Source: a virus
Length of the DNA stretch: 22,455 bases
Strand: one strand, 5' to 3'
IMG/VR virus record: IMGVR_UViG_3300047319_000050
Coordinates: 1-22,455 of that record
In this document: positions 7,525 to 14,643 of the stretch, one piece after another
Position numbering within the stretch: the stretch's first letter is position 1
Layout: the number at the start of each line of letters is the position of its first letter
Program-made: the position numbers and the translations under genes
The notes under the pieces: generated by a model
The model's database searches: none
What the model was told of the DNA's origin: nothing
What the model saw: only the letters and a program-made list of their open reading frames with translations

Positions 7525-7595
7525 GTAGTGGGCCTCTTAATATTGCCGCAATCATCGCGCCGGGTCGCCGCCCGTTCCACGTGGGGGTTTTGGGC
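7525..7595 (-). promoter_or_regulatory. Leader of the sheath operon
   Basis: This stretch between the terminator and the sheath gene must supply the 5' leader, and probably a promoter, for FI and downstream genes if the terminator is efficient. It contains the AAGAGG ribosome-binding site and one copy of the CCACGTGGGGGTTT repeat (7571-7590). No sigma-70 -35/-10 pair is convincing. An activator-dependent late promoter, as P2 has at this place, would fit; that is inference. Confidence 0.4.
7571..7590 (-). repeat. CCACGTGGGGGTTT repeat, copy 1
   Basis: The plus-strand 20-mer CCCGTTCCACGTGGGGGTTT occurs identically at 12831-12850. It lies between the terminator and the sheath start. On the coding strand it reads AAACCCCCACGTGGAACGGG. 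Confidence 0.85.
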
Positions 7596-7620
7596 AAAAA
7601 AAGACCACCCGAAGGTGGCC
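7596..7620 (-). terminator. Rho-independent terminator with UUCG loop
   Basis: On the minus strand, GGCCACC-TTCG-GGTGGTC is followed immediately by seven T residues (plus strand 7596-7602 all A). The stem is 7 bp with one G-U pair and closes on a C(UUCG)G tetraloop, which is exceptionally stable. It lies 27 bases after the stop of the small membrane gene and ends the baseplate/fibre transcript before the sheath operon. Confidence 0.92.
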
Positions 7621-7635
7621 AAAGGCTGCCGCTGT

Positions 7636-7648
7636 GAAAGTCGCTTTC
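7636..7648. repeat. GAAAG-N3-CTTTC palindrome, copy 3
   Basis: GAAAG-TCG-CTTTC, symmetric over 15 bases with flanking T/A. It overlaps the TGA stop (7647-7649) of the small membrane gene, upstream of the terminator. Confidence 0.8.
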
Positions 7649-7940
7649 AGCGTGGAAGGGTTGCGTTCGCCAGGCAATGGCCCTTCCCGAAAATGAAATC
7701 AATGCACGGCGCCACGAAGTGCGCCCAGCGTTCGCCCCGTATCAGTGCGTTGCCGGTTCGCGTGCTGATTGATTGCGTGGCTGGCCCGCCGAACATCGCG
7801 TTGCCTTCCTCGTCTTGCGCCAGCGCCATCTGTTCGGCGCGCTGCGATCCTGCCAGCGCTTCGATAAGCATTACCAGCAGAAGTAACGGCATGGCAACCA
7901 GGCATAGCAGCCACAGGCCCAGCAGCCTGGCGCGTGTCAC
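7647..7940 (-). CDS. Small membrane-anchored protein of unknown function
   Basis: A 97-residue protein that starts at a GTG overlapping the previous stop by 4 bases (GTGA). Residues about 6-30 form a strong hydrophobic helix (LLGLWLLCLVAMPLLLLVML), giving a signal-anchor with a short basic N-terminus. The soluble part contains GNAMFGGPATQSISTRTGNA and ends in APCIDFIFGKGHC. From memory this TISxRxG...IDxxFGxxHC pattern recurs in small proteins of proteobacterial phages and prophages without known function. A holin or spanin role is not supported by anything specific. It is the last gene before the strong terminator, after the fibre genes. Confidence 0.75.
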   Translation of the reverse strand: MTRARLLGLWLLCLVAMPLLLLVMLIEALAGSQRAEQMALAQDEEGNAMFGGPATQSISTRTGNALIRGERWAHFVAPCIDFIFGKGHCLANATLPR

Positions 7941-8404
7941 TGCACCACCCCGGTAAGAATCTGCGCCTTGCGCGTCGGCACGTCCACTTCTACCCCGCTC
8001 GCCTTGACGGCCGTCAGCGTGTATTCGATGGCGTTTTGCACCGTCTGCAAAGACAGGTCCACAACGTCCGTGCGCGGGTCGTCAATCAGTTTCCAGAATG
8101 ACGCCAGCGTCTTGTCCTCTGCCTTCAGGGTGTCCGCCGCCACGCTTTCCGCTGGCGTGAAAAGCATCTGGAAGGCGATAGGGCCGATCTTTGGCGGAAC
8201 CGGCGCGGGTGCAACCGGCGCAGGCGGCTGTGGCGCAATCGTCCACACTCCGTCTTCGACAGTGCTGCCAACTGTCACGCTGTCCGGCACTTCATTAAAG
8301 ATCGCGGCCACATCAGGATGAAAGCATTCAAGCAGCGTGAAGCCTTCATGCGGAACAAACACTTCGACAGCGACGTTGTTTTGAATTCGTGCGTATGTTG
8401 TCAT
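7937..8404 (-). CDS. Fibre-locus protein, putative tail fibre accessory
   Basis: A 155-residue protein that begins directly after the adhesin-like gene (its ATG abuts that gene's stop). The N-terminus (MTTYARIQNNVAVEVFVPHE, then FHPDVAAIFNEVPDSV) resembles the start of short proteins often found beside phage tail fibre genes. A proline-rich linker at about 78-92 (PQPPAPVAPAPVPPK) leads to a helical C-terminal half. It sits where P2 carries its fibre-assembly chaperone G, but no clear gpG sequence match is visible. A chaperone or small fibre component is an inference from place alone. Confidence 0.65.
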   Translation of the reverse strand: MTTYARIQNNVAVEVFVPHEGFTLLECFHPDVAAIFNEVPDSVTVGSTVEDGVWTIAPQPPAPVAPAPVPPKIGPIAFQMLFTPAESVAADTLKAEDKTLASFWKLIDDPRTDVVDLSLQTVQNAIEYTLTAVKASGVEVDVPTRKAQILTGVVQ

Positions 8405-9343
8405 TTAAAACTCCACGATAACTAGGCCATTGCCGCCTTTTCCGCCCGCAAATCCACCAACGCCCCCGACGCCGCCGAGCCCAACAGTTACGGCGAATAT
8501 GGTGCCCGGCGCAACAGTGAAAACGCCATGTGCGTAACCACCTCCATAGCCGCCGACTCCAACGTCTGGAAGCGTGCTGCTTGCCCCGCCCCCGCCCCCA
8601 CCAATGCCACCTATGCCGCCTGCCACATTTACTCCTGACAAACCAGGGCCGCCGCCGCCACCATATCCGCCCGCCCCACCATTGCCAACTGCGCCGGTTC
8701 CGCCACCGCCGCCAGGGCCCCCTGTATAACCGGAACTACTGGCGGACGCAGAACCGCCCGCCCCCGTGAATCCATCAAACGGGAATCGAAGGACAGCGTT
8801 TATCGGATTTACTGATGAAGTTGGTGATGGCGGGTTTCCTACGCAGTCACAGCCGTTGCCAAATGGTGAGCCGCCGCTTCCATTTGGCGTCGCCATTCCG
8901 CCGCCAACGCCGCTATTGCCACCGTTGCCAAGTTGCGATCCAGCGCCCCCGCCAGAAACGCTAGGCAATCCACCAGACGACTGTAAGTCTCCACCGATGC
9001 CGATTCCTGGAGATGGCGATGCCTGGCCGCCGGCAGAACCACCCGTTGCTGATATCAGCGATCCGAAACTTGAAGTTGTCCCCTGCGCTCCTACCGTGCG
9101 CGGATTAACCCCTTGACCACCACCGGCGCCACCGACAACACGGACACGTATCTTGGACACGTAAGGCGGAACGATAAATGTTCCACTAGACAGGAACGCC
9201 TGCCACGCACCATTCCCGAACACACCCAAGAAGCCGGGCGCGGCTACCATCGTTCCTGATATCCCGCTGAGATTGGTAAGTGCAGCCGCTACAACCGTGC
9301 TTTTCCCAGTCGGATATGGGAACCCAAAAATTCCGCGTTGCAT
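8405..9343 (-). CDS. Glycine-rich tail tip adhesin-like protein
   Basis: A 312-residue protein. After a short N-terminal region (MQRGIFGFPYPTGKSTVVAA) comes the pattern SSGTFIVPPYVSKIRVRVVG. Then about 200 residues of glycine-dense sequence follow (GGAGGGQG, GGPGGGGGTGAVGNGGAGG, GGIGGIGGGGGGAS), ending FAGGKGGNGLVIVEF. The sequence SGTFxVPxxVxxIRVRVxGGGGG opening a glycine-rich domain is well known in phage fibres. Glycine stretches of this type form polyglycine-II helix sandwiches in T4-like gp38 adhesins, with receptor contact made by loops between them. It is probably the receptor-binding part of the fibre here. It overlaps the upstream gene by 1 base (TAATG). Confidence 0.8.
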   Translation of the reverse strand: MQRGIFGFPYPTGKSTVVAAALTNLSGISGTMVAAPGFLGVFGNGAWQAFLSSGTFIVPPYVSKIRVRVVGGAGGGQGVNPRTVGAQGTTSSFGSLISATGGSAGGQASPSPGIGIGGDLQSSGGLPSVSGGGAGSQLGNGGNSGVGGGMATPNGSGGSPFGNGCDCVGNPPSPTSSVNPINAVLRFPFDGFTGAGGSASASSSGYTGGPGGGGGTGAVGNGGAGGYGGGGGPGLSGVNVAGGIGGIGGGGGGASSTLPDVGVGGYGGGYAHGVFTVAPGTIFAVTVGLGGVGGVGGFAGGKGGNGLVIVEF

Positions 9344-10374
9344 TAGTAAGCCCCTCCTTCTGCCTGAATAGATACGCCCGAGAGAATCGGGGGCGTGCCG
9401 ACCATGACCCCACTTGCGACAGCCGCGCTCGCCCCAATCGTCAGAATGCTGGCGTAGGTATTCGCGGATTGCACTTGCCCGGCGTTCGGGCCTGCGAGCA
9501 CTTCGGTTTGCAAAACACCCGCCGAATTCATGCCTGTGATGGTGAAGTTGACGGCGGATAGATTTGCGCCGCCCGAAAGAATGATCGGGCTAGGAAGCGG
9601 AATAGCCGACACGCCAGCAACAGCAGAATAACCAGCCGATACGGTGCCCGCATTGGTTGAAAGCGGGATGATTGAGAGAACCGCCTTATACGCGTTTGCC
9701 GAATACACGGTGTTTGCATTCGGTCCAGCGAGCGTTTCGGACACAATCACGCCTTGCGCGTTGCGTCCTGTGATTTTGTAGCTCACGGCAGAAACGTTCG
9801 CTGCGCTCGTCAGCGAAACAAGCGCCGGATTCGCCATCACATACGGGGATGCGGTCAACGTCATCGGCACGTTAGCCGTGGGCGCTGCCGCTGCCGCTGC
9901 TGCCGTTGTTGAACCCGCCGTGGCACTTGCGCCGTTCAGGTTCAACAGAGCCGCGCCAGCCGTGGTTTGCGATAGCGCAATATTGTTAATCGATATTTCT
10001 TGCGCCACCTGCGTGTCATTGATCGTTGCCCGCAGCGACCAGTTAGCCGGGATCGCAATAGGGAACAGATTCGGGTTATCGACCGCTTGCAGCGTGGTCG
10101 ATCTGTTGGCGGAACCATTGGCCGCGCTCGACGCATTAAGCTGGATTTCGTCGCCATACTGGCGGTATGCCGCTCCGTCGTAGCGGAATAGGCGCAGAAC
10201 AGTCGCAGCGAGCGTTCCAAGCTGCGTGATTACGATACGCTCGACTTGGCCACCGCCAGCGCTTGCCGGGAAAATCGTTGCCGCATTAACAGGTGCGACT
10301 CGCGAAGAATCACCTGTGTTCAGGATGGCCGCGCCGACCGTTGGCGTCGATGCGTAGTTCGGAGTTGTTGCCAT
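9343..10374 (-). CDS. Tail fibre/spike protein with duplicated domain
   Basis: A 343-residue protein in the fibre cassette. Residues 1-148 form one domain (MATTPNYASTPTVGAAILNT, then VERIVITQLGTLAATVLRLF), followed by an Ala/Thr linker at 150-168. Two related units follow: residues about 193-250 (NVSAVSYKITGRNAQGVIVS) and about 271-326 (NLSAVNFTITGMNSAGVLQT). They share ETLAGPNANTVYSAN versus EVLAGPNAGQVQSAN, and their spacing is 78 residues. The beta-rich repeats and the position between the H-like gene and the glycine-rich adhesin suggest a structural fibre or shaft part. The start has a strong AAGGA ribosome-binding site 6 bases upstream. No exact family was recognised. Confidence 0.75.
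   Translation of the reverse strand: MATTPNYASTPTVGAAILNTGDSSRVAPVNAATIFPASAGGGQVERIVITQLGTLAATVLRLFRYDGAAYRQYGDEIQLNASSAANGSANRSTTLQAVDNPNLFPIAIPANWSLRATINDTQVAQEISINNIALSQTTAGAALLNLNGASATAGSTTAAAAAAAPTANVPMTLTASPYVMANPALVSLTSAANVSAVSYKITGRNAQGVIVSETLAGPNANTVYSANAYKAVLSIIPLSTNAGTVSAGYSAVAGVSAIPLPSPIILSGGANLSAVNFTITGMNSAGVLQTEVLAGPNAGQVQSANTYASILTIGASAAVASGVMVGTPPILSGVSIQAEGGAY
9397..9798 (-). repeat. Tandem domain duplication in fibre gene
   Basis: This encodes the two related units of the 343-residue protein (copy A about 9625-9798, copy B about 9397-9564). Both contain the LAGPNA motif and a following SAN(A/T)Y motif. It is visible at protein level; the DNA copies have diverged, so the duplication is not recent. 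Confidence 0.75.
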
Positions 10375-10382
10375 GTTTTTCC

Positions 10383-11027
10383 TTAGAGCAGATAGCCAAG
10401 CTGGTATAGGGCGGCTGATGCTTTATCGGCAGCCAGGTTGCCGGCCGTCGATTCAACACGCTGCGTCACCCATTGCGTGTTAGGGATAAGCTGGCTGCTG
10501 TCGTTTGTCGGCGGCGTCGGCGCTTTCGGCGTGCCCGTAAAAGTCGGGCTGTTGATCGGCGCGAACAGCGACGAAACCCAGGCGCGCGTGGCGCCGACCA
10601 CATTGGGGTCAATCACCAGCGTTACCGCTGCCGAGTTACCGACTTTCAGCGCCGCTTGCACCACCATGTCCCGCGTGGTGCCATCGGTCGGAACCGGCTT
10701 GTATGTGAGCGGGAAATTGCCGTATCCGATCAGGTCGCCAGCGTCATCGAACACGCCAACTTCGCGAATGTAAAAGCCGCCCGTCGCCGATGGAACGGGG
10801 AATTCTGCGAGCACAATCGTTGGATCGCTCACACTCTCCGACAGCGAACTCAAAGGAGCGCGGAACACTTCATGCACCAGCGCAACTTCAGTTCCGACAG
10901 GCGGCGTAACGTCCGCGCCGTTACCGTCGCCAACAGCCATTTGCGTGATTTCTAGCGGCGTACCAGCGGCCAATGCTTCGGCCAGCTTCGCCGCGCCTAT
11001 GGCCGTTACCTTCATGTAATACAACAT
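10383..11027 (-). CDS. H: Short gpH-like tail-collar fibre protein
   Basis: A 214-residue protein whose start (MKVTAIGAAKLAEAL, then LEITQMAVGDGNGADVTPP) is the N-terminal tail-attachment domain of P2 gpH-type fibres. The middle has GGFYIREVGVFDDAGDLIGYGNFP and QAALKVGNSAAVTLVID, also typical. Near the end lies SPTFTGTPKAPTPP...NTQWV, the linker motif that usually leads into fibre repeats. P2 gpH is about 669 residues; this one stops after the base region, so shaft and receptor functions must be supplied by the next genes. ATG at 11027 has GGAG 8 bases upstream; ATG at residue 5 is an alternative. Confidence 0.88.
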   Translation of the reverse strand: MLYYMKVTAIGAAKLAEALAAGTPLEITQMAVGDGNGADVTPPVGTEVALVHEVFRAPLSSLSESVSDPTIVLAEFPVPSATGGFYIREVGVFDDAGDLIGYGNFPLTYKPVPTDGTTRDMVVQAALKVGNSAAVTLVIDPNVVGATRAWVSSLFAPINSPTFTGTPKAPTPPTNDSSQLIPNTQWVTQRVESTAGNLAADKASAALYQLGYLL

Positions 11028-11029
11028 TG

Positions 11030-11581
11030 TCAGGACTCCGCGTTAATCGTCACGGTTTCGCCACAAATTACGGCGCAACCGAAATAGAATTGCCCCGATG
11101 TTTCACCCAGGACATTGACGCCAGTCAAGTGGCTTCGGACGTTTTTCGCGGACTCCGCGGCGGCCACAATGTCATCAAAAGCGCTCGTATCAGGGATGCC
11201 CACCTGGTTGACAGTCACGTCCACTTCGAACGTGTATGGCGCCCCCATCGGCGTTTTCTGGAACCACTCCACCACGCCGGTTGCGTCATATCCAAGGCTG
11301 GAAACGGCCGTTTTTACGGCGCCCGCCGTGCCCTTGTGTCGATGGATATAGACACTGTTTTTAATCGCCGCGCGCTTCTGCGCTTCAGTCCATGACGCGT
11401 TCCAGTTATCGACGGAATACGCCCACGCGAGCCATGGCAGCACCGCGAGCGGGCACGTGTCAGGGTTCCAGACCTGGCGAACCATCACGGGCACGTCGCC
11501 AACGCGGGAAGTGGCCAGGTCCAGCGCGCGTTCCTGCGCCGTCGCGTTCAGCGGCAATAAACTTTCGTCGGCCACCGTCAC
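11030..11581 (-). CDS. I: Baseplate protein gpI
   Basis: A 183-residue protein of the P2 tail protein I family (P2 gpI is about 176). Its start LLPLNATAQERALDLATSRV, the core WNPDTCPLAVLPWLAWAYSVD and WTEAQKRAAIKNSVYIHRHK are diagnostic. gpI is a baseplate wedge component that links J to the fibres. The start is GTG and overlaps the J stop by 4 bases (GTGA). Confidence 0.95.
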   Translation of the reverse strand: MTVADESLLPLNATAQERALDLATSRVGDVPVMVRQVWNPDTCPLAVLPWLAWAYSVDNWNASWTEAQKRAAIKNSVYIHRHKGTAGAVKTAVSSLGYDATGVVEWFQKTPMGAPYTFEVDVTVNQVGIPDTSAFDDIVAAAESAKNVRSHLTGVNVLGETSGQFYFGCAVICGETVTINAES

Positions 11582-12465
11582 GCCTCCGTGATATCAATGG
11601 CCGTGCAGAATGGCGCGTGCCCGCTATCAGTAGTCAGGTTTGCCACTGGCGCCGTAAGCGTCACAGCCTTAACCCCGACTTGATGCAACGCGCCGTAAAT
11701 CCCCGACAGCGCCACTTCCGCGCCAAGTCGGCGGCACGAATCCGCGTAATCCTGTGCGGCTATCTGCGCGGCCTCGATAACCACGCTTGAATCGGGACCA
11801 TCGAACAGTTCAAGAATCGCGGAAATGGCGTAATTCACCACCGCAGCAGGCGCCACCGTTACCTGGTCCGTTAGCGGTCGAATGTCGTCCGTGTTCAGTT
11901 CGGCCGTTACCGCGTCGATAATGTCCTGCGTCGGAACGCCATTTCCCACATTCGACAGCACGGTAACAAGCACTTGCCCCGGCGTTGGGCTAACCACAGA
12001 AACGTCACTTACGCGGCCGTCCGCGTCCAGCGCGTGAGACAGATAAGCACCTACTGGCCCGGCCGTGCTGAAGCCTTCGAACGAAAGCTGGATGCGCGCC
12101 CGGTACGACGTGTCCGACTCCATAACAGCAGGCGTCGGCGGAATGGTCGTATCGTCCGCAGGAACAACCACCAGGCGCGGAACGTTATAGTTCGCGCCGA
12201 TCTGGTCCAGGTCTGCGTCGTCCGCATACGACAGCATGATGGCCTGCGCGGCCTCATTCACGCGCTGGCGCAGCAAAACTTCCCGATAAGCCGCGACTTC
12301 CAGAATCTTGTAAGCCGGGTCGGATTCGACCAGCGCGGAATAGGTCGAATCTCGCGCGATAAGATCGGCCAGCATGTCCGCGAAAATCGTATCGAAATCC
12401 AGTGCTTCGATAACTTGCGGGGCGGGAAGCGTGGACAGGTCCACCGCCGTGAAAGCGCTGGACAT
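11578..12465 (-). CDS. J: Baseplate wedge protein gpJ
   Basis: A 295-residue protein of the baseplate J family (P2 gpJ is about 302; related to T4 gp6). Typical features are VIEALDFDTIFADMLADLIA near the start, VAAYREVLLRQRVNEAAQA, ADDADLDQIGANYNVPR, and SDTSYRARIQLSFEGFSTAG in the middle. It forms the ring of the wedge together with W and I. It overlaps W by 1 base (TAATG) and I by 4 bases. Confidence 0.96.
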   Translation of the reverse strand: MSSAFTAVDLSTLPAPQVIEALDFDTIFADMLADLIARDSTYSALVESDPAYKILEVAAYREVLLRQRVNEAAQAIMLSYADDADLDQIGANYNVPRLVVVPADDTTIPPTPAVMESDTSYRARIQLSFEGFSTAGPVGAYLSHALDADGRVSDVSVVSPTPGQVLVTVLSNVGNGVPTQDIIDAVTAELNTDDIRPLTDQVTVAPAAVVNYAISAILELFDGPDSSVVIEAAQIAAQDYADSCRRLGAEVALSGIYGALHQVGVKAVTLTAPVANLTTDSGHAPFCTAIDITEA

Positions 12466-12827
12466 TAGGAAACCTTGATGCCGTCGATTTTTACGGGCTG
12501 CCCGTCAGGCAGATAAGTGCCGTCAATGTCCAGCACCAGCGCACCCGGCGCCGCGCTCGATACATTGACTTTGGAAACACGAAAACGCGGCTCCCACTTA
12601 CGAATCGCGCTCACTGTCGCGGCATAAATGCGCGTCAGCGTGGATTTATTCATGGGAGCATCAGCCAGGCTAAACAGGTCGCTGCCATAGTCGCGGCGCA
12701 TCACACGGCTACCCGTAGGCGTCGTGAGAATATCCGTTATGGATTGCCGCAGGTGATTAACACCTGAAAGCGGCTTTCCTGTGGTCGCGTCGGTTCCGTT
12801 CATGAACGGGATTCTGGCCTTGGCCAT
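12465..12827 (-). CDS. W: Baseplate protein gpW (gp25-like)
   Basis: A 120-residue protein of the P2 gpW / T4 gp25 family (P2 gpW is about 115). The core SITDILTTPTGSRVMRRDYG followed by EPRFRV is the lysozyme-like gp25 fold signature that nucleates sheath assembly on the baseplate. The upstream gap to V is only 21 bases and consists of a copy of the CCACGTGGGGGTTT repeat, which ends 3 bases from the ATG. The gene's residues GKPLSG contain one GAAAG-N3-CTTTC palindrome. Confidence 0.96.
   Translation of the reverse strand: MAKARIPFMNGTDATTGKPLSGVNHLRQSITDILTTPTGSRVMRRDYGSDLFSLADAPMNKSTLTRIYAATVSAIRKWEPRFRVSKVNVSSAAPGALVLDIDGTYLPDGQPVKIDGIKVS
12766..12778. repeat. GAAAG-N3-CTTTC palindrome, copy 4
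   Basis: GAAAG-CGG-CTTTC within the 5' end of W, coding for GKPLS on the minus strand. The same core and the same peptide occur again in the portal gene (copy 6). Confidence 0.75.
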
Positions 12828-12830
12828 GGT

Positions 12831-12850
12831 CCCGTTCCACGTGGGGGTTT
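12831..12850 (-). repeat. CCACGTGGGGGTTT repeat, copy 2
   Basis: The 20-mer CCCGTTCCACGTGGGGGTTT, identical to 7571-7590. It fills the V-W junction; its end overlaps the V stop codon (12849-12851). Confidence 0.85.
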
Positions 12851-13526
12851 ATCCCTCTGCGGCGCTTGTGTTCGGCCCGTCGTGTTCCGTGTGGTGGTGC
12901 GACTTCACGCCGATGCCGTCCACAACCACGTCGCCATTCACGACATTTACGCCGCCGCTAATCGCGTTGGCGCCACCACTCGATCCAGCCGCACCCGATA
13001 CGCCAGAAAGCCACGACAGCAGCTTTGTAACGGTTGCCGCGCCGTCGAATGTGGCCAGGTCGCCCACGTGTTCGAACTGCTGCGCGGTAAGCGTGGCCTT
13101 GCCGTCCACCAGCACCAGCGACGTGCTGCCGCAGGTAAGCGACAGGCTGCCGCCCGCTGGCACGTTGATGCTGTACGCCTTCGCGCTGCGGTCGTGCTGA
13201 ACCACCGTGCCGTCCGCGTAGGTGGTGCGGCGCACGTTCGGGTCCAGCGCTGGCGCCGCGAACCGGTCCTGGTACAGCGAAAACAGAATGATGGCCTGCG
13301 CCACGTCACCGTAAGGCGTGAAAATCACCACCTGTTCGCCCGGTTCCGGCGCCCACCATTCCGCATCTGGCCCGGCTCGATGCACGCCCCACTGCATCGG
13401 ATCGGACTGCACCCCGCCGATTTCCACAATTGCCGTGTCGGTCCCGTCCACGATTTGAACCACGGTGCCGATACGGATTAGCTGCGAAACGATGCGCTGC
13501 AATTCCCCGATTTCCTGGGCACTCAT
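12849..13526 (-). CDS. V: Baseplate spike protein gpV
   Basis: A 225-residue protein of the P2 gpV family (P2 gpV is about 211), the membrane-piercing spike at the tail tip. The start MSAQEIGELQRIVSQLIRIG and GVHRAGPDAEWWAPEPGEQV give the OB-fold domain. Repeating beta strands follow (VPAGGSLSLTCGSTSLVLVD). The apex ends VKSHHHTEHDGPN, with His residues at 210-212 and 215 matching the metal-binding HxH seen at gpV tips. The ATG at 13526 was chosen over an upstream in-frame ATG because the family begins here and it forms an ATGA overlap with the previous gene. Confidence 0.95.
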   Translation of the reverse strand: MSAQEIGELQRIVSQLIRIGTVVQIVDGTDTAIVEIGGVQSDPMQWGVHRAGPDAEWWAPEPGEQVVIFTPYGDVAQAIILFSLYQDRFAAPALDPNVRRTTYADGTVVQHDRSAKAYSINVPAGGSLSLTCGSTSLVLVDGKATLTAQQFEHVGDLATFDGAATVTKLLSWLSGVSGAAGSSGGANAISGGVNVVNGDVVVDGIGVKSHHHTEHDGPNTSAAEG

Positions 13527-14098
13527 ATCGCGCCCACCTGCGGCAGAAGCGGCTTGTAATCGGCTTCGTGGCCCAGCCCGATATCCGGCGCAAAGCTGTA
13601 TGTCGGGATTCCTGCCACGCCCGCGTCGTCGGCGTAAATATCCGTGCCGAACTGGATCACCTGCGCCCATTCGATGCGCCAAACCACGTAACGGTCGGCC
13701 ATCGGGTGGAATTCATCGCGATAGGCGCCGATCACGTGCGCCGGTTCAGTCCAGCAGGATGCCGAATTGAACCGTTTCAGGCGCAGCCATGCCGCCATGG
13801 TGGCGGCTGCCGCCTGCGCTGCGGTCTTCGCGCGGGCTGTCTTGTATCCGACGATCACCCGCGCCTCAAAGCGCGCCCGCAATGGGATAAGCCCGTTCGC
13901 GCGGTCGCAGTCCGGTTCTTCCTCGAATTCGGACAGGTCCAGCAGCACGGCGGGCAAGTCGGTGGCGTCCAGTTCGTCGCGGTCGGTTTCCTCGCGGTCG
14001 AACGCCACCAGCTTGAAATCGGGGAAGGTGGCCTGGATAGCCGCCACAATGGCGTCTTTGACGCCTGAAACCTGGACTATTGGGAGCGCTGGCGCCAT
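13523..14098 (-). CDS. Putative tail terminator/completion protein
   Basis: A 191-residue protein that lies directly after the Z-like gene, the place of tail terminator U in lambda. The sequence shows an acidic N-terminal third (ATFPDFKLVAFDREETDRDE, DLSEFEEEPDCDRANG), then RARFEARVIVGYKTA and an Ala-rich helix, which suits an alpha/beta fold like tail terminator proteins. No distinctive motif ties it to one family; Mu gp37-like or P2 R-like proteins are alternatives. It overlaps Z by 22 bases and V by 4. A ring protein that caps the tail at the head-proximal end is the inferred role. Confidence 0.6.
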   Translation of the reverse strand: MAPALPIVQVSGVKDAIVAAIQATFPDFKLVAFDREETDRDELDATDLPAVLLDLSEFEEEPDCDRANGLIPLRARFEARVIVGYKTARAKTAAQAAAATMAAWLRLKRFNSASCWTEPAHVIGAYRDEFHPMADRYVVWRIEWAQVIQFGTDIYADDAGVAGIPTYSFAPDIGLGHEADYKPLLPQVGAI

Positions 14099-14643
14099 TT
14101 CAGTTCGTGTTCGAATGTCTTGAAAAACTGCGCCGTAAAGGGCAGCCCGCCTAAAATATGGTCTTCGATGTACGTTTGCGCCGGGTCGCCTAGTTCCACC
14201 GTTACTTTCTTGATCGGCAGCCGCGTTTTGCCCACGCGCTTGAACACTTGCCGGTTAGATGCGGCCGTGCCGCCATTGCCCGCCCGGCCCTTCGCGATAA
14301 ACGCATCCGCCACGAAGCGGTCGCCGTAGGCGGCCACCCCGCCACCTATGCCCCGGTCTTCCTTCGCGTTAAGGTGGATCATTCCCATAGGGTCCAGCCC
14401 GTACCACACGCGAACGCCCTTGCCGCCCGCCACGCGCGACAGCCGGAACGTGCGCAGCCGTCGTTTTACTTCCTTCGGCGGCAGCTTTAGTTCCTTCGCC
14501 AGCGCCTTGATGGATCGCGACGTAAGCCAGCGCGCCATTTTCGTAAGCGTTGACGCCATGGCCTTGTCCACCTGCGCAGGCGTGGCCGCCAGAAACGCTT
14601 CAACAGCGTCCAGGCTGTGTTCGTCAATCGCTATTTCAATCAC
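14077..14643 (-). CDS. Z: Lambda gpZ-like minor tail / head-tail protein
   Basis: A 188-residue protein, close to lambda gpZ (about 192). Recognisable features are KAMASTLTKMARWLTSRSIK near the start, the basic KLPPKEVKRRLRTFRLSR segment, and GVRVWYGLDPMGMIHLN, as in the prophage minor tail protein Z family. It is required for tail and head joining in lambda. It follows the FII-like gene with a 4-base overlap and is followed by a U-position gene, so the lambda order FII-Z-U is kept. Confidence 0.88.
   Translation of the reverse strand: MIEIAIDEHSLDAVEAFLAATPAQVDKAMASTLTKMARWLTSRSIKALAKELKLPPKEVKRRLRTFRLSRVAGGKGVRVWYGLDPMGMIHLNAKEDRGIGGGVAAYGDRFVADAFIAKGRAGNGGTAASNRQVFKRVGKTRLPIKKVTVELGDPAQTYIEDHILGGLPFTAQFFKTFEHELKWRQRSQ

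Noticed and set aside
7514-7702. 62-codon minus-strand frame through the terminator and sheath leader
   Set aside because: It runs through a strong terminator hairpin and overlaps both the membrane gene and the sheath start in other frames; no ribosome-binding site or family.
6268-7956. Long plus-strand open frame (562 codons) opposite the sheath gene
   Set aside because: It is antisense to a certain sheath gene and a small membrane gene, has low-complexity Arg/His/Ala translation and no start signal, and reflects GC-rich codon bias. It also crosses a strong terminator.
13527-13682. N-terminal extension of V by 52 codons
   Set aside because: The extension overlaps the upstream gene in another frame, is Arg-rich and not part of the gpV family; MSAQEIGELQ with the ATGA overlap is the natural start.
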